NCBI GenBank assembly: GCA_964545715.1 | Contig: CAZJHX010000054.1 | Location: 1 to 63,649 of the forward strand | Source: CAZJHX01 sp964545715 | GTDB lineage: Bacteria; Myxococcota_A; UBA9042; GCA-2863065 | Direction of reading: 5' to 3' | Length of the DNA: 63,649 nucleotides | Shown here: one piece after another, positions 9,601 through 16,633 of the stretch | Numbering within the stretch: position 1 is the stretch's first letter | Layout: each line of letters starts with the position of its first letter | The notes under the pieces: model-generated | The model's database searches: none | What the model was told of the DNA's origin: nothing | What the model saw: only the letters and a program-made list of their open reading frames with translations | Position numbers and translations under genes: made by a program

Positions 9601-11388
9601 CAGGTCCAGGTCGCTCAGGGCCGGGTGCTGCGCAGCGAGCTCGGCCCAAACGTGTGCGGTGACGGCACCCAGTCCTGCAGCGAGGCCGAGATCCCGCTGA
9701 CCTGGATAACCGATCCGAACGAGCAGGGATCGGTGCAGTATCACGGCTGGGCCTTTCTGGATGCCGACGCGGATGGGGTGCAGGACGTCGCCGTGCTCGA
9801 CGCTGCCGGCGGGATCACCGTGTTCAACGGAAGCGACTCGGAGGCGCTGGGTGTGATCTACCTGGCTGCCGGCAAGGCGCACACCACGCTACCCGCGGTG
9901 CCCGTACCGCTGGTCGAGATCTTTGCCATGGACATCGATGCCCCGCTCGACGGCACCTCGCCGGCCGAGATCATCACCGCCAGCAACGACGGCTGGGTGT
10001 ATGCCATCGAGTTCGACGCCCCCGGCAAGGTGGGCGTACCCCAGATCCTGTGGGCGTTGCGCCTGAATATGCCTATCATGCGGATTCGCCCTGCGGACTG
10101 GAACGGCGACGGCACCCTGGAGCTCGTCGCGTGGGGCCAGGACGGTGTGGTGTACGCGATCGGGCCGACCGCCGGCAACGTGGCCATCAGCCAGCCGGAG
10201 ACCGACACGTTTGCGGAGCTGTTCGGCGCACAGGCATCCCCCAAGGCGGACTGCAAGGTCGGCAGTTGGTGTATCGACGTTGAAGTCTCGGGCATCGTCG
10301 CCGGCGCGGATGAGGTGCTGGTCGGAATCACCACCGCCACCACGCCGGCGGTCATCGCCGGAGGGACCACCTGGACGGCCACCCTCGAGGTGCCCGAAGC
10401 CGAGTCCGCCTGCATCGAGGCCGAGGCGCGTAACGGCGGCGTCTTGCTGGCCACCGACTCTGTCTGCGTCACCTATCAGCACGACTACGATCTAGACGGC
10501 CTGGAGAATACCGCAGAGATCGCTGCCTGCCCGGACGTCGCCACACCCTGGAACGACGGCGCGGTCGGCCCGGGCCTGCCCGAGATCTGCGACGGCAAGG
10601 ACAACGACTGCGACGTGCTGGTGGACAACGTGGCCTCCCCGCCCGCAGCGGCAAAGACCCTGGGTGTGTGCGCCGGGCAGGTGCAGGTGTGCCAGGGCGC
10701 TTCGGGATGGGCGGAGCCAGACTACACGTCGATCGACGGCTTCGAGACGGTCGAGTCGGTGTGCGACGGGCAGGACAACGACTGCGATGGATCGACCGAT
10801 GAGGGGGCAACTGACAGCGACGAGGACGGCGTGGCGGACTGCGTCGATCCCGACGACGACGGCGATGGGGTCGACGACGCGGACGACTGCCGCCCCCTGG
10901 ACAAGGCCATCGCCAGCGACGCCGACTGCGACGACGGCGTGGCGTGCACGGCGGACACCTGCGATCCCGCCACGGGTTGCCGGTACAAGCCGACTCGGGG
11001 CGGCTGCATCGCAACCACCCCCGGTGGAGATATCAACGGCGACGGTGTGCTGTCAGCGGCGGACCTGGCGTGCCTGGAGCTCCTGAGAATCAGCACGGGC
11101 GACAGCAGCCCCGTGAGCTGCCCCGCGTCATCATGTGCTGAAAATGAGGACTGCCGGACCGGCTGGGACGTCACCTCGGCGACGACATGCCTGCCCACCT
11201 GCCTGGGGCCCCAGATCGTCGTGATCAGCGCCGGCGCGTCGATCAACCGCGCCGATTTGAACTGCAGCCAGGCGCTTGATGACGGAGACATGCAGCACCT
11301 CGTCGACCTGCTGCTGGTCCGGCTGGGTGCGCCCGGTACCGCCGACGCGGACGGCGACGGCATCTTGAACGGCTGCGATCCGCAGTAG
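6676..11388 (+). CDS. giant FG-GAP repeat surface protein with MopE-like metal-binding and EF-hand-like repeats
   Basis: About 1570 residues. The GTG at 6676 puts a good signal peptide (ending PAQAHW) at the N-terminus; a TTG at 6625 is possible but lacks a better ribosome site. The first ~1150 residues contain recurrent DxDGxxE/L FG-GAP/VCBS-type blades (for example DLNGDGQPDL, DIDGDGNLEL, DWNGDGTLEL). Near residues 1300-1400 are two CDGxDNDCD motifs typical of the MopE-type metal-binding segment, followed by thrombospondin-3-like Asp repeats (DSDEDGVADCVDPDDDGDG). A C-terminal dockerin-like NGDGVLSAADL / ADADGDGILNGCDP region ends the protein. Likely a calcium-stabilised, secreted or surface protein; substrate unknown. 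Confidence 0.75.
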   Translation: MRGSKPTVGTVLAVIALWIWAEPAQAHWFDQNHDGNWTRAVTGAAGAISGAGPQYAGVIWSWAAVPGGAYKTRTPLIDLNGDGQPDLLSIGLGRLSAHICDKTAKTCGGEGKQWNVSSAGTTFVAGAYDFGDTDALEILAYSTTGGGRLVLFDALTGLQLASRPAGKATWGIRGNFKVVDVDLDGIPEILWRSKDNNATDLHVTRPWSGAAWTMETKDVPDTYTLARPGNDVMVARLAPTDPRPRAVHQFGERLVIWDPGTSETDFVTYEKAVAHSTYSGYAGLLIDTDGDSNREVLFPGVDNQARQDTTAHIAVLDPGAAAGAAWPLAPAAFEVCTEAGVDCEGACTDAARGRLCSALNGPRLRKWGCALGGKTYYTGLVPPIVKSLIGRPTDIDGDGNLELTVAISAPTVSNLDGLRAHITTWGPCPAVPAGWDPSASTASTWTPDKGLWWDGDAPSTFTVNVLDLATGAVKAIVPNARHTFVAELDGDVSKPELIVEVGTGYKVYGWTDELVELASFDEVCAFDGTGCEGPLYPVGHRLGLNLRESPRPLDLLTNNEAGVPAGLFTADIDPAGDTDAGLPELLAKDVNANWVYWLRLRKLGDGSYKLYRVAKKQHTCGSGGSVAYRPWKSETGDVQLAVTGSNDVCVFWDGKSFSDLFKLPAADVLGEGEHPTRPMVGDLDPGGGTPVEYFHQWRGWLTLDKTLPDKLKMKPTGTFLSQFNQQLADEVDGGPPGAAPLAIHRRTDAMAALRGDGTLAFGFALEPVPSPYPVVACSDDADCMATHPCSVCSGGVCAAAQSSQCCALQQAPASGTAWSAHTFNFVRPGHFRAGSGIDIALVATARTVGATCPPIEGQTVSSELVILDWDSEGKTCTAVSNPVDAGCYGPDMRMVTDVGKPQSAGGWGFGVPDGLDGLQDLLLSVRQPTGYPRWYFVDAGTAEPIYDYFHVPNDAVALVNADTGDEATDPAPELYQVQVAQGRVLRSELGPNVCGDGTQSCSEAEIPLTWITDPNEQGSVQYHGWAFLDADADGVQDVAVLDAAGGITVFNGSDSEALGVIYLAAGKAHTTLPAVPVPLVEIFAMDIDAPLDGTSPAEIITASNDGWVYAIEFDAPGKVGVPQILWALRLNMPIMRIRPADWNGDGTLELVAWGQDGVVYAIGPTAGNVAISQPETDTFAELFGAQASPKADCKVGSWCIDVEVSGIVAGADEVLVGITTATTPAVIAGGTTWTATLEVPEAESACIEAEARNGGVLLATDSVCVTYQHDYDLDGLENTAEIAACPDVATPWNDGAVGPGLPEICDGKDNDCDVLVDNVASPPAAAKTLGVCAGQVQVCQGASGWAEPDYTSIDGFETVESVCDGQDNDCDGSTDEGATDSDEDGVADCVDPDDDGDGVDDADDCRPLDKAIASDADCDDGVACTADTCDPATGCRYKPTRGGCIATTPGGDINGDGVLSAADLACLELLRISTGDSSPVSCPASSCAENEDCRTGWDVTSATTCLPTCLGPQIVVISAGASINRADLNCSQALDDGDMQHLVDLLLVRLGAPGTADADGDGILNGCDPQ

Positions 11389-11403
11389 CGCCCCGGCCGC
11401 AAT

Positions 11404-11453
11404 CGCCTGCTCGCACAGCCACTCGGTCTCGGGACCGGGTGTGCGAGCAGGCG
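11404..11453. terminator. strong hairpin between convergent genes
   Basis: A perfect 14-base stem (CGCCTGCTCGCACA and its complement) encloses a loop that itself holds CGGTC-TCGG-GACCG. It lies between the stop of the giant surface protein (11388) and the stop of the leftward cytochrome gene (11499). No long T-tract follows, so it may act as a bidirectional terminator or an mRNA end stabiliser. Confidence 0.6.
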
Positions 11454-11498
11454 TTCAACCCCGGCGTTACGATCCGGGTCATGGGGGCGTCGGAACGC

Positions 11499-12221
11499 TC
11501 AATCCAAAAACAGCGACTCGATGTAGAACGCCAGGGACCAGATCTCGGCGGGGCTGACCGCGTCCAGATAGGAGGGCATCGGCGTGCCGTCCAGCCCCGT
11601 TAGATACACGCGCGCGATAGCGTTCAGCGTGCGGCCGGCCTTCATCTTGTCACCGCGGCGCATGTCAAAGGCGTGTATCGGCCGGCCGCGATCGTCCTCC
11701 ATCTGCCACGCGGCCTCGCCGTCGCCCCAGCCCTCGGGTCCGTGGCACTTGGCGCAGCGCAGCTTCACGTAGACCGATGCCCCGCGCGCGATGGCGCCCG
11801 GGGTCTTCGGCGGACGCGGCGGCACGACCACCGGATCCGCAGCGGGCTCTGTCTTGAAACGCTCGGTCAGGCTCTTGAGGTGATGCACCAACTGCCAGCG
11901 ATCGCTTGCGGACAAGCCCGCCCACGGCAGCATGGCGGTGCCGGGCATGCCGCGCGTGATCGTGCCAAACAGGTCCGCATCGGTCGGCAGCGCGCCCGTC
12001 GGGGTCGAGCGCAGCTTGTACACGCCGCGGGTGAAGTCGCGTGGGGTCGGGTTCAAAAAGCGCGCGGTGGCCCCGTCGCCATCGCCGCCGGCGCCATGGC
12101 AGACACGGCAGTGCTGGTCGTAGAGCGCCTGGCCCCTGGCCGCGTCGGGCGCCGGTGGCTGGGCGAGGGCGGTAGCTGCGAACAACAGCAGCGTGACTCC
12201 GGCCGTCGAGTCAGTGAACAT
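11499..12221 (-). CDS. dihaem cytochrome c, last gene of quinol-oxidase operon
   Basis: 240 residues with a signal peptide (ending TALAQP). The two cytochrome c domains have CRVCH near residue 40 and CAKCH near residue 160, with GDGDG loops and the Met segments RGMPGTAMLPW and GLDGTPMPSY. A GGAGG ribosome site precedes the ATG at 12221; the start overlaps the upstream gene by 11 bases. It is a paralogue of the protein at 4615-5412. As the last gene of the Rieske/cytochrome b operon, it is a good candidate for the soluble electron acceptor of that complex. Confidence 0.85.
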   Translation of the reverse strand: MFTDSTAGVTLLLFAATALAQPPAPDAARGQALYDQHCRVCHGAGGDGDGATARFLNPTPRDFTRGVYKLRSTPTGALPTDADLFGTITRGMPGTAMLPWAGLSASDRWQLVHHLKSLTERFKTEPAADPVVVPPRPPKTPGAIARGASVYVKLRCAKCHGPEGWGDGEAAWQMEDDRGRPIHAFDMRRGDKMKAGRTLNAIARVYLTGLDGTPMPSYLDAVSPAEIWSLAFYIESLFLD

Positions 12222-13251
12222 GGCCTCCCCCTGTCAGCGCCTCGTCGGCCACGATGTGTCCGCCCGAGCCGCGCAAGCCGGTCAGCACACAAAAGCGAGC
12301 CGGCTCGGTGGGGTCCGTGCCTGCGGGCTCGATCGACACCATGACCTGCTTCAATGTATGCAGCTGCGTCGCCACCGGGCCCAGCTGCATGCCCATCCAC
12401 ATGCGCATGAACGTGCCGCCAAAGCCCACCGTCAGCGGGCCCAGGTGGTACAGACCTTCGGGGTGGTCGTGGCCGTCGATCGGGTGGTCGACAGACGACG
12501 AGACATTCGCCCAGGGGCCGGCCTTGCCGTGATCGTGCCCGGCGTCCGCCTTGCCGCTGTCCATCTTGCTGTGATCCATGCCCGCCATGTTGCTGTGGTC
12601 CATGCCCGCCATGGGATCGACGTCCGGCGGGGGCGGCTCCGCCTCGATCCACACGTGGTACTCAAAGCCCTCCGGCGCGAGCGGGACCCCGCTTCCCGAC
12701 AGATGCAGCATGCCGGTGGCCGTATCGGCGTACAGACTGCCGATCGCCGACTTCAACGCCTCCAGGTAAGCACCTTCAAAGGCCGGAAACTGCAGGTCCG
12801 ACTGTGTCGCAGCCGGCCAGCGCGCAAAGGCCAGCACCGGCCCCGCCGGGGTCGGCACGTCAGCGCTCTTTTCCAGCGTGATCGCGATCACGTCGCCCAG
12901 GCCGCCCTTCTTGGGGCGCGGCACCGTCGTCACCGCCCACGGCTTGCCGGGTTCGACCGTCAGCTCGCCCAGCCGTGTCGCCAGCACCGTGTTGCCCCCG
13001 ACCAGCCACCAGATCGCCCAGGTGCCTCCCGGCGCGGGCGCGGCGGGCGCGGTCAGGGTCAGAAACAGCTCGTCGGCATCTCCCAGCATCACGGCGCCGC
13101 TGGGTCGCGCGGTCGGGCCGGCAGTCCCCGTGTCCAGGGGAGCATGCAGCGTCATCTCCAGCTCGGTCACGCCGCGGAGGCGCTCGTCACAGCCGGACAG
13201 GCCCATCAGCAGCGTGACGGCCAGGGCAAACCGGATAAAGGATATGTACAT
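12211..13251 (-). CDS. lipoprotein with Met/His-rich copper-binding-like segment
   Basis: 346 residues from the ATG at 13251, chosen because GGAGG lies 7 bases upstream; the ATG at 13266 overlaps the upstream stop but has no such site. Signal peptide with lipobox LSGC. The middle is immunoglobulin-like in strand content. Around residues 215-245 there is a repeat (MAGMDHSNM / MAGMDHSKM) followed by AGHDHG, the type of Met/His cluster seen in periplasmic copper-resistance proteins. The C-terminus is also His-rich (GGGHVH). It may supply or buffer copper for the cupredoxin-like protein of the same operon. Function otherwise unknown. Confidence 0.7.
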   Translation of the reverse strand: MYISFIRFALAVTLLMGLSGCDERLRGVTELEMTLHAPLDTGTAGPTARPSGAVMLGDADELFLTLTAPAAPAPGGTWAIWWLVGGNTVLATRLGELTVEPGKPWAVTTVPRPKKGGLGDVIAITLEKSADVPTPAGPVLAFARWPAATQSDLQFPAFEGAYLEALKSAIGSLYADTATGMLHLSGSGVPLAPEGFEYHVWIEAEPPPPDVDPMAGMDHSNMAGMDHSKMDSGKADAGHDHGKAGPWANVSSSVDHPIDGHDHPEGLYHLGPLTVGFGGTFMRMWMGMQLGPVATQLHTLKQVMVSIEPAGTDPTEPARFCVLTGLRGSGGHIVADEALTGGGHVH

Positions 13252-13262
13252 CGCTTCCTCCC

Positions 13263-14477
13263 TCATAGCGCCAGGTCCAGCAGGACAACCCCGCGGCTTC
13301 GGTCGATGTCGTCAATCTTCAGCTGGTACTCGACGCCCAGCTTCAGGTTGGTCAGGATCAGCCAGGTCAGGTGCGCCACCGCGGACTGGGCGTCCAGGGC
13401 GCTGTCGTCGGCACTGCCGGTCTGTGCGTATCCGACCAGCGCCAGCAAATCCGGTGTGATGGACCAGGCCACCTCTGCGCGGCCCGAAAACCACAAGACG
13501 GAGGCGCCGTCGCCGTTGGGATCGGCGTGGTGTCCGACCGCCGCCTGTAAGTAGGGCGTGACCGGGCCCAACGCCAGCTCCAAATCCAACCCGCCGGTGA
13601 CGTGCAAGTCATCAAACAGCGCCCGAATGCCCCCGGTCGCGACCTCCAACGCAGACGATCCGACGTAGCTGAACATCCCCAGCGTGTGCCGATCATCAAA
13701 CGTCCAGGCCACACGTGCGTACACGTCTTTGAAGTCGTCTATGTCCATGCCGTCGCCGGATTGCGCGCCGTTGACCAACGCCAGGCGGTACAGCAGCGGC
13801 CCTCCGCCCGGCCGGCCATAGATGTCGATGCCGGCGTGCACGCCCTCGAGGCTGACCGGGTTGCTGCCGACGTGCACCTGCCCGGGTCCGTCGGCATGAC
13901 GCGTGAGATAGCGGTGCACCGGGCGCGCGAAGTCCGTCAGCAGAAGCCGCCCCACCCGCACGTTGACGGCATCCCACAGCAGGTTGTGGAAGCCGATGGT
14001 CAGGTGATGGACGTCGGGTGTAGGCGCCAGCGACATGGACGCCATGAACGAGACATCCCGAAAGATCGGGCCGCCACCGACCAGGAAGATGCTGCCCGGC
14101 ACTCGGACGTCCACTGCGTTGCCACCCTCGCTTCGTGCGAGCTCAGCTGACTGCGCAAACTCCACCCGCGGCGCCACACGCAGCCCGATTGGTAACGTGG
14201 CGGGCACCTCAAGCCGCTCTGCCAGCGTGCCCGGCTGGATGGTATGCCGCGCGCGAATGCCTGCCTCGGCCGTTCCCGTCAGTTGGTAGCCGTTCTCTTT
14301 GAAGCGCCTGCCGAACGGGTTCAAGCGCGGGAATGCGTCCTGGTGGCAGGTCCTGCAGGAGACGCCGACGCGCCTGGCAAAGGGGGGGATCGATTGGGCC
14401 GGCTGCGGGACCGCGCTCAAACCGACGACTGCGCATAACAGCAAGGCCGGTAGCGGCTTCCTCAGATATTGAACCAT
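13263..14477 (-). CDS. outer-membrane porin with N-terminal haem c
   Basis: 404 residues from the ATG at 14477, overlapping the upstream cytochrome b gene by 16 bases. Signal peptide (ending PAQSIP), then one haem site CRTCH near residue 41, then LNPFGRRFKENGY and a long barrel-like strand series ending RGVVLLDLAL. Same architecture as the protein at 3518-4615, but clearly diverged. Being encoded inside the quinol-oxidase operon suggests electrons from the Rieske/b complex may reach an outer-membrane site. Whether the barrel conducts electrons or small molecules cannot be told from sequence. Confidence 0.75.
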   Translation of the reverse strand: MVQYLRKPLPALLLCAVVGLSAVPQPAQSIPPFARRVGVSCRTCHQDAFPRLNPFGRRFKENGYQLTGTAEAGIRARHTIQPGTLAERLEVPATLPIGLRVAPRVEFAQSAELARSEGGNAVDVRVPGSIFLVGGGPIFRDVSFMASMSLAPTPDVHHLTIGFHNLLWDAVNVRVGRLLLTDFARPVHRYLTRHADGPGQVHVGSNPVSLEGVHAGIDIYGRPGGGPLLYRLALVNGAQSGDGMDIDDFKDVYARVAWTFDDRHTLGMFSYVGSSALEVATGGIRALFDDLHVTGGLDLELALGPVTPYLQAAVGHHADPNGDGASVLWFSGRAEVAWSITPDLLALVGYAQTGSADDSALDAQSAVAHLTWLILTNLKLGVEYQLKIDDIDRSRGVVLLDLAL

Positions 14478-15316
14478 GGCGTCACCCACACGTACTTGAG
14501 GCCCAAGGTCCAGCGCAGGATCATCTTCACTGGAATGGCCATCATGGTGAGAAAAAGAAACGCTGTGACCGCATAGCGGGTCGTGCCCAGCTGCTGCATC
14601 CAGTCGCGCTTGCGGCGTGCGGCCCAGTACGCCACGGCGCTCAGGTACCACCCGGCACAAGCCGCAAGCCCCACCCAGAACGCGCCGCGCTCCGACGTGA
14701 CGCCGACCAGATCCGACAGGTTCTTGGAGGCCATAGCGGGCGAGCGACCGGGCTCCCAGGCCTCCCACGGCCAGTAGAACCCCCAGCCCGGGCCGCGAAA
14801 GAACACCCCGATGAAGATCGGCGCCAGCCACAAGACGACAAAGCCGAAAACGAAGACGGTGATGGCGAACTTGCGTGGCTTCCAGGTGTAGGCGCCGTCG
14901 CCCTCGGGGTTGGTATCCAGGTAGGGGATCGCCATCAGCCCGAAGATGATCAAAAGCGGCACCATCACACCGGCGATCCACGGATCGAAGTAGACAAGCA
15001 GCTCCTGCAGACCCAAGAAGTACCAGGGCGCCTTGGACGGGTCAGGCTGCCGCAGCGGGTCGGCCGCCTCCTCCAGCGGGGCGTCGATCGTGATCGACCA
15101 CACCGTCAGGATGACCATGCAGGCGATGGTGAAGAGCAGCTCAATGCGGATGAGGTGCGGCCACGTGTCGACCCAATGCGAGGGCTGATCGGGCTGCCCT
15201 GCGTCGTTTTGGCGCGCGGTGCGCCAGGCGTACCACAGCATGAAGACCGTCATCGGGATAATGGCCAGCACCGGGATGTTGTCCGGCTTCATCATCAACT
15301 TGAGGGCGTGCTCCAT
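14462..15316 (-). CDS. petD: cytochrome b subunit IV-like protein
   Basis: 284 residues with about six hydrophobic segments. It carries the Qo-site region PDPSKAPWYFLGLQELL, where APWY replaces the PEWY of mitochondrial and b6f enzymes, a variant I associate with low-potential (menaquinone-type) complexes. It corresponds to the C-terminal half of cytochrome b, encoded separately as in b6f complexes, and is longer than plant subunit IV because of extra C-terminal helices. Its start shares a base with the stop of the upstream cytochrome b gene. Acts in the inner membrane as part of the quinol-oxidising complex. Confidence 0.85.
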   Translation of the reverse strand: MEHALKLMMKPDNIPVLAIIPMTVFMLWYAWRTARQNDAGQPDQPSHWVDTWPHLIRIELLFTIACMVILTVWSITIDAPLEEAADPLRQPDPSKAPWYFLGLQELLVYFDPWIAGVMVPLLIIFGLMAIPYLDTNPEGDGAYTWKPRKFAITVFVFGFVVLWLAPIFIGVFFRGPGWGFYWPWEAWEPGRSPAMASKNLSDLVGVTSERGAFWVGLAACAGWYLSAVAYWAARRKRDWMQQLGTTRYAVTAFLFLTMMAIPVKMILRWTLGLKYVWVTPWFNI

Positions 15317-16098
15317 CAGCCCTCCTCATCGGGCCGGGGGCCCGAGATCCCGCCGTCCTTGCGCACGCGCCAGAAGTGGATGACCAAAAGCAGGCACAGC
15401 AGCAGCGGGACGATAATGCAGTGCAGGACGTAGAAGCGCATGAGCGCCGGACCGCCCACCCGGCCGGAGCCGAGCAGCAGGGCGCGCAGATCGTTGTCTT
15501 CCGTCAGCCCGAAGGTGCCGGCGAACGGGCCCTCGTGCCCCAGCCAGGGCGTGTACCGCGCCATGTTCGTGCCCACGGTCACGGCCCACAGAGACAGCTG
15601 GTCCCATGGCAGCAGATAGCCGGTGAAGCTCAAGAACATGGTCAGCACCAGCAGCCAGACGCCGACGACCCAGTTGAACTCCCGCGGCGGCTTGTAAGCG
15701 CCGGTGAGAAACACGCGCAACATGTGAAACCAGACGGTGATCACCATGCCGTGCGCGGCCCAGCGGTGCATGTTGCGCATCAACATCCCAAACGGGATGT
15801 CGTACTCCAGGTTCTTCATGTCCGCGTAGGCGTACTCGGTGGTCGGCCGGTAGTAGAGCATCAGGATCACGCCGGTCACGACCGTCACCAGAAACAGCAG
15901 AAACGACAGGCCCCCCAGCCCCATGGTGTAGCCGGGGCGCACGGAGTAGCGCGGCACGCGAACCGGGTGCAGGTGCAGAAACACGTTGGTGACGACCTGC
16001 ATCATGCGGTTGCGCTTAGTGTCCTGGTGCCCGTGCCGAAAGACCGACCGCCAGATCTGCGACTTGCGGATTCGGTCACGCCACCGCATCGCCATCAC
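15316..16098 (-). CDS. petB: cytochrome b6-like subunit
   Basis: About 260 residues with four main transmembrane helices. Haem ligands are visible as HRWAAHGMVITVWFH (13 residues between the outer histidines) and a second pair in LHCIIVP...VIHFW with 14 residues between, the b6-type spacing. FTGYLLPWDQ is the conserved loop between helices. The start overlaps the Rieske gene by about 20 bases; MAMRWRD is an alternative start two codons in. It forms the quinol-oxidising core with the Rieske protein and subunit IV. Confidence 0.9.
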   Translation of the reverse strand: MMAMRWRDRIRKSQIWRSVFRHGHQDTKRNRMMQVVTNVFLHLHPVRVPRYSVRPGYTMGLGGLSFLLFLVTVVTGVILMLYYRPTTEYAYADMKNLEYDIPFGMLMRNMHRWAAHGMVITVWFHMLRVFLTGAYKPPREFNWVVGVWLLVLTMFLSFTGYLLPWDQLSLWAVTVGTNMARYTPWLGHEGPFAGTFGLTEDNDLRALLLGSGRVGGPALMRFYVLHCIIVPLLLCLLLVIHFWRVRKDGGISGPRPDEEG

Positions 16099-16633
16099 CT
16101 CCCCAGGTCAGAAACGAGCCCTCGTCGTCCCACGCTCCCTCTTCCTGGCGGTAGCGGCGAGACGGATCGACCACGATGCGACCCTTGTCATCCAGCGTGA
16201 TGTGCACCCGCTCCAGCGGACGCGGGGCCGGTCCCGCGGTGTTGATCCCTGCCTGCGTGAAGACGCTGCCGTGGCATGGGCACTCAAAGACCTCTCGGGC
16301 GACCCGCCAGCGTGGACTGCAGCCCAGGTGAGTGCACCGGCCGAGCAGCGCGTAGAAGCCGGTCTTGATCCGGACCACCCAGACGCGACGCCCACGACCG
16401 TCGGGCGGCGGTCGACCGGTCACCGAGCCCACGGCAAACTCGGACGGACGCCCGACGGGAAAGTGGGTCGGCGCCTCGATAGGCGCGCGCGGGAACATCA
16501 AGCGAACCAGCGCCAGCGTGGCGGCGCCAAGCGTCCCCGCGATCGACAGCCAGCCCATGCGCGTCAGAAAGCCGCGGCGAAACCACAGATGGGTCTTTTT
16601 GGCGGTCTCGATCTCGGGCGGCGGCGTGGTCAT
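16076..16633 (-). CDS. Rieske [2Fe-2S] protein
   Basis: 185 residues with one N-terminal membrane anchor (about residues 22-42). The cluster-binding motifs are CTHLGC and CPCHGS, the standard Cys-His pairs. A C-terminal beta domain (PLERVHITLDDKGRIVVD) completes the fold. The ATG at 16633 overlaps the upstream octahaem gene by 4 bases. It transfers electrons from quinol at the cytochrome b Qo site to a c-type cytochrome, here most simply the octahaem protein encoded directly upstream. Confidence 0.92.
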   Translation of the reverse strand: MTTPPPEIETAKKTHLWFRRGFLTRMGWLSIAGTLGAATLALVRLMFPRAPIEAPTHFPVGRPSEFAVGSVTGRPPPDGRGRRVWVVRIKTGFYALLGRCTHLGCSPRWRVAREVFECPCHGSVFTQAGINTAGPAPRPLERVHITLDDKGRIVVDPSRRYRQEEGAWDDEGSFLTWGGDGDAVA

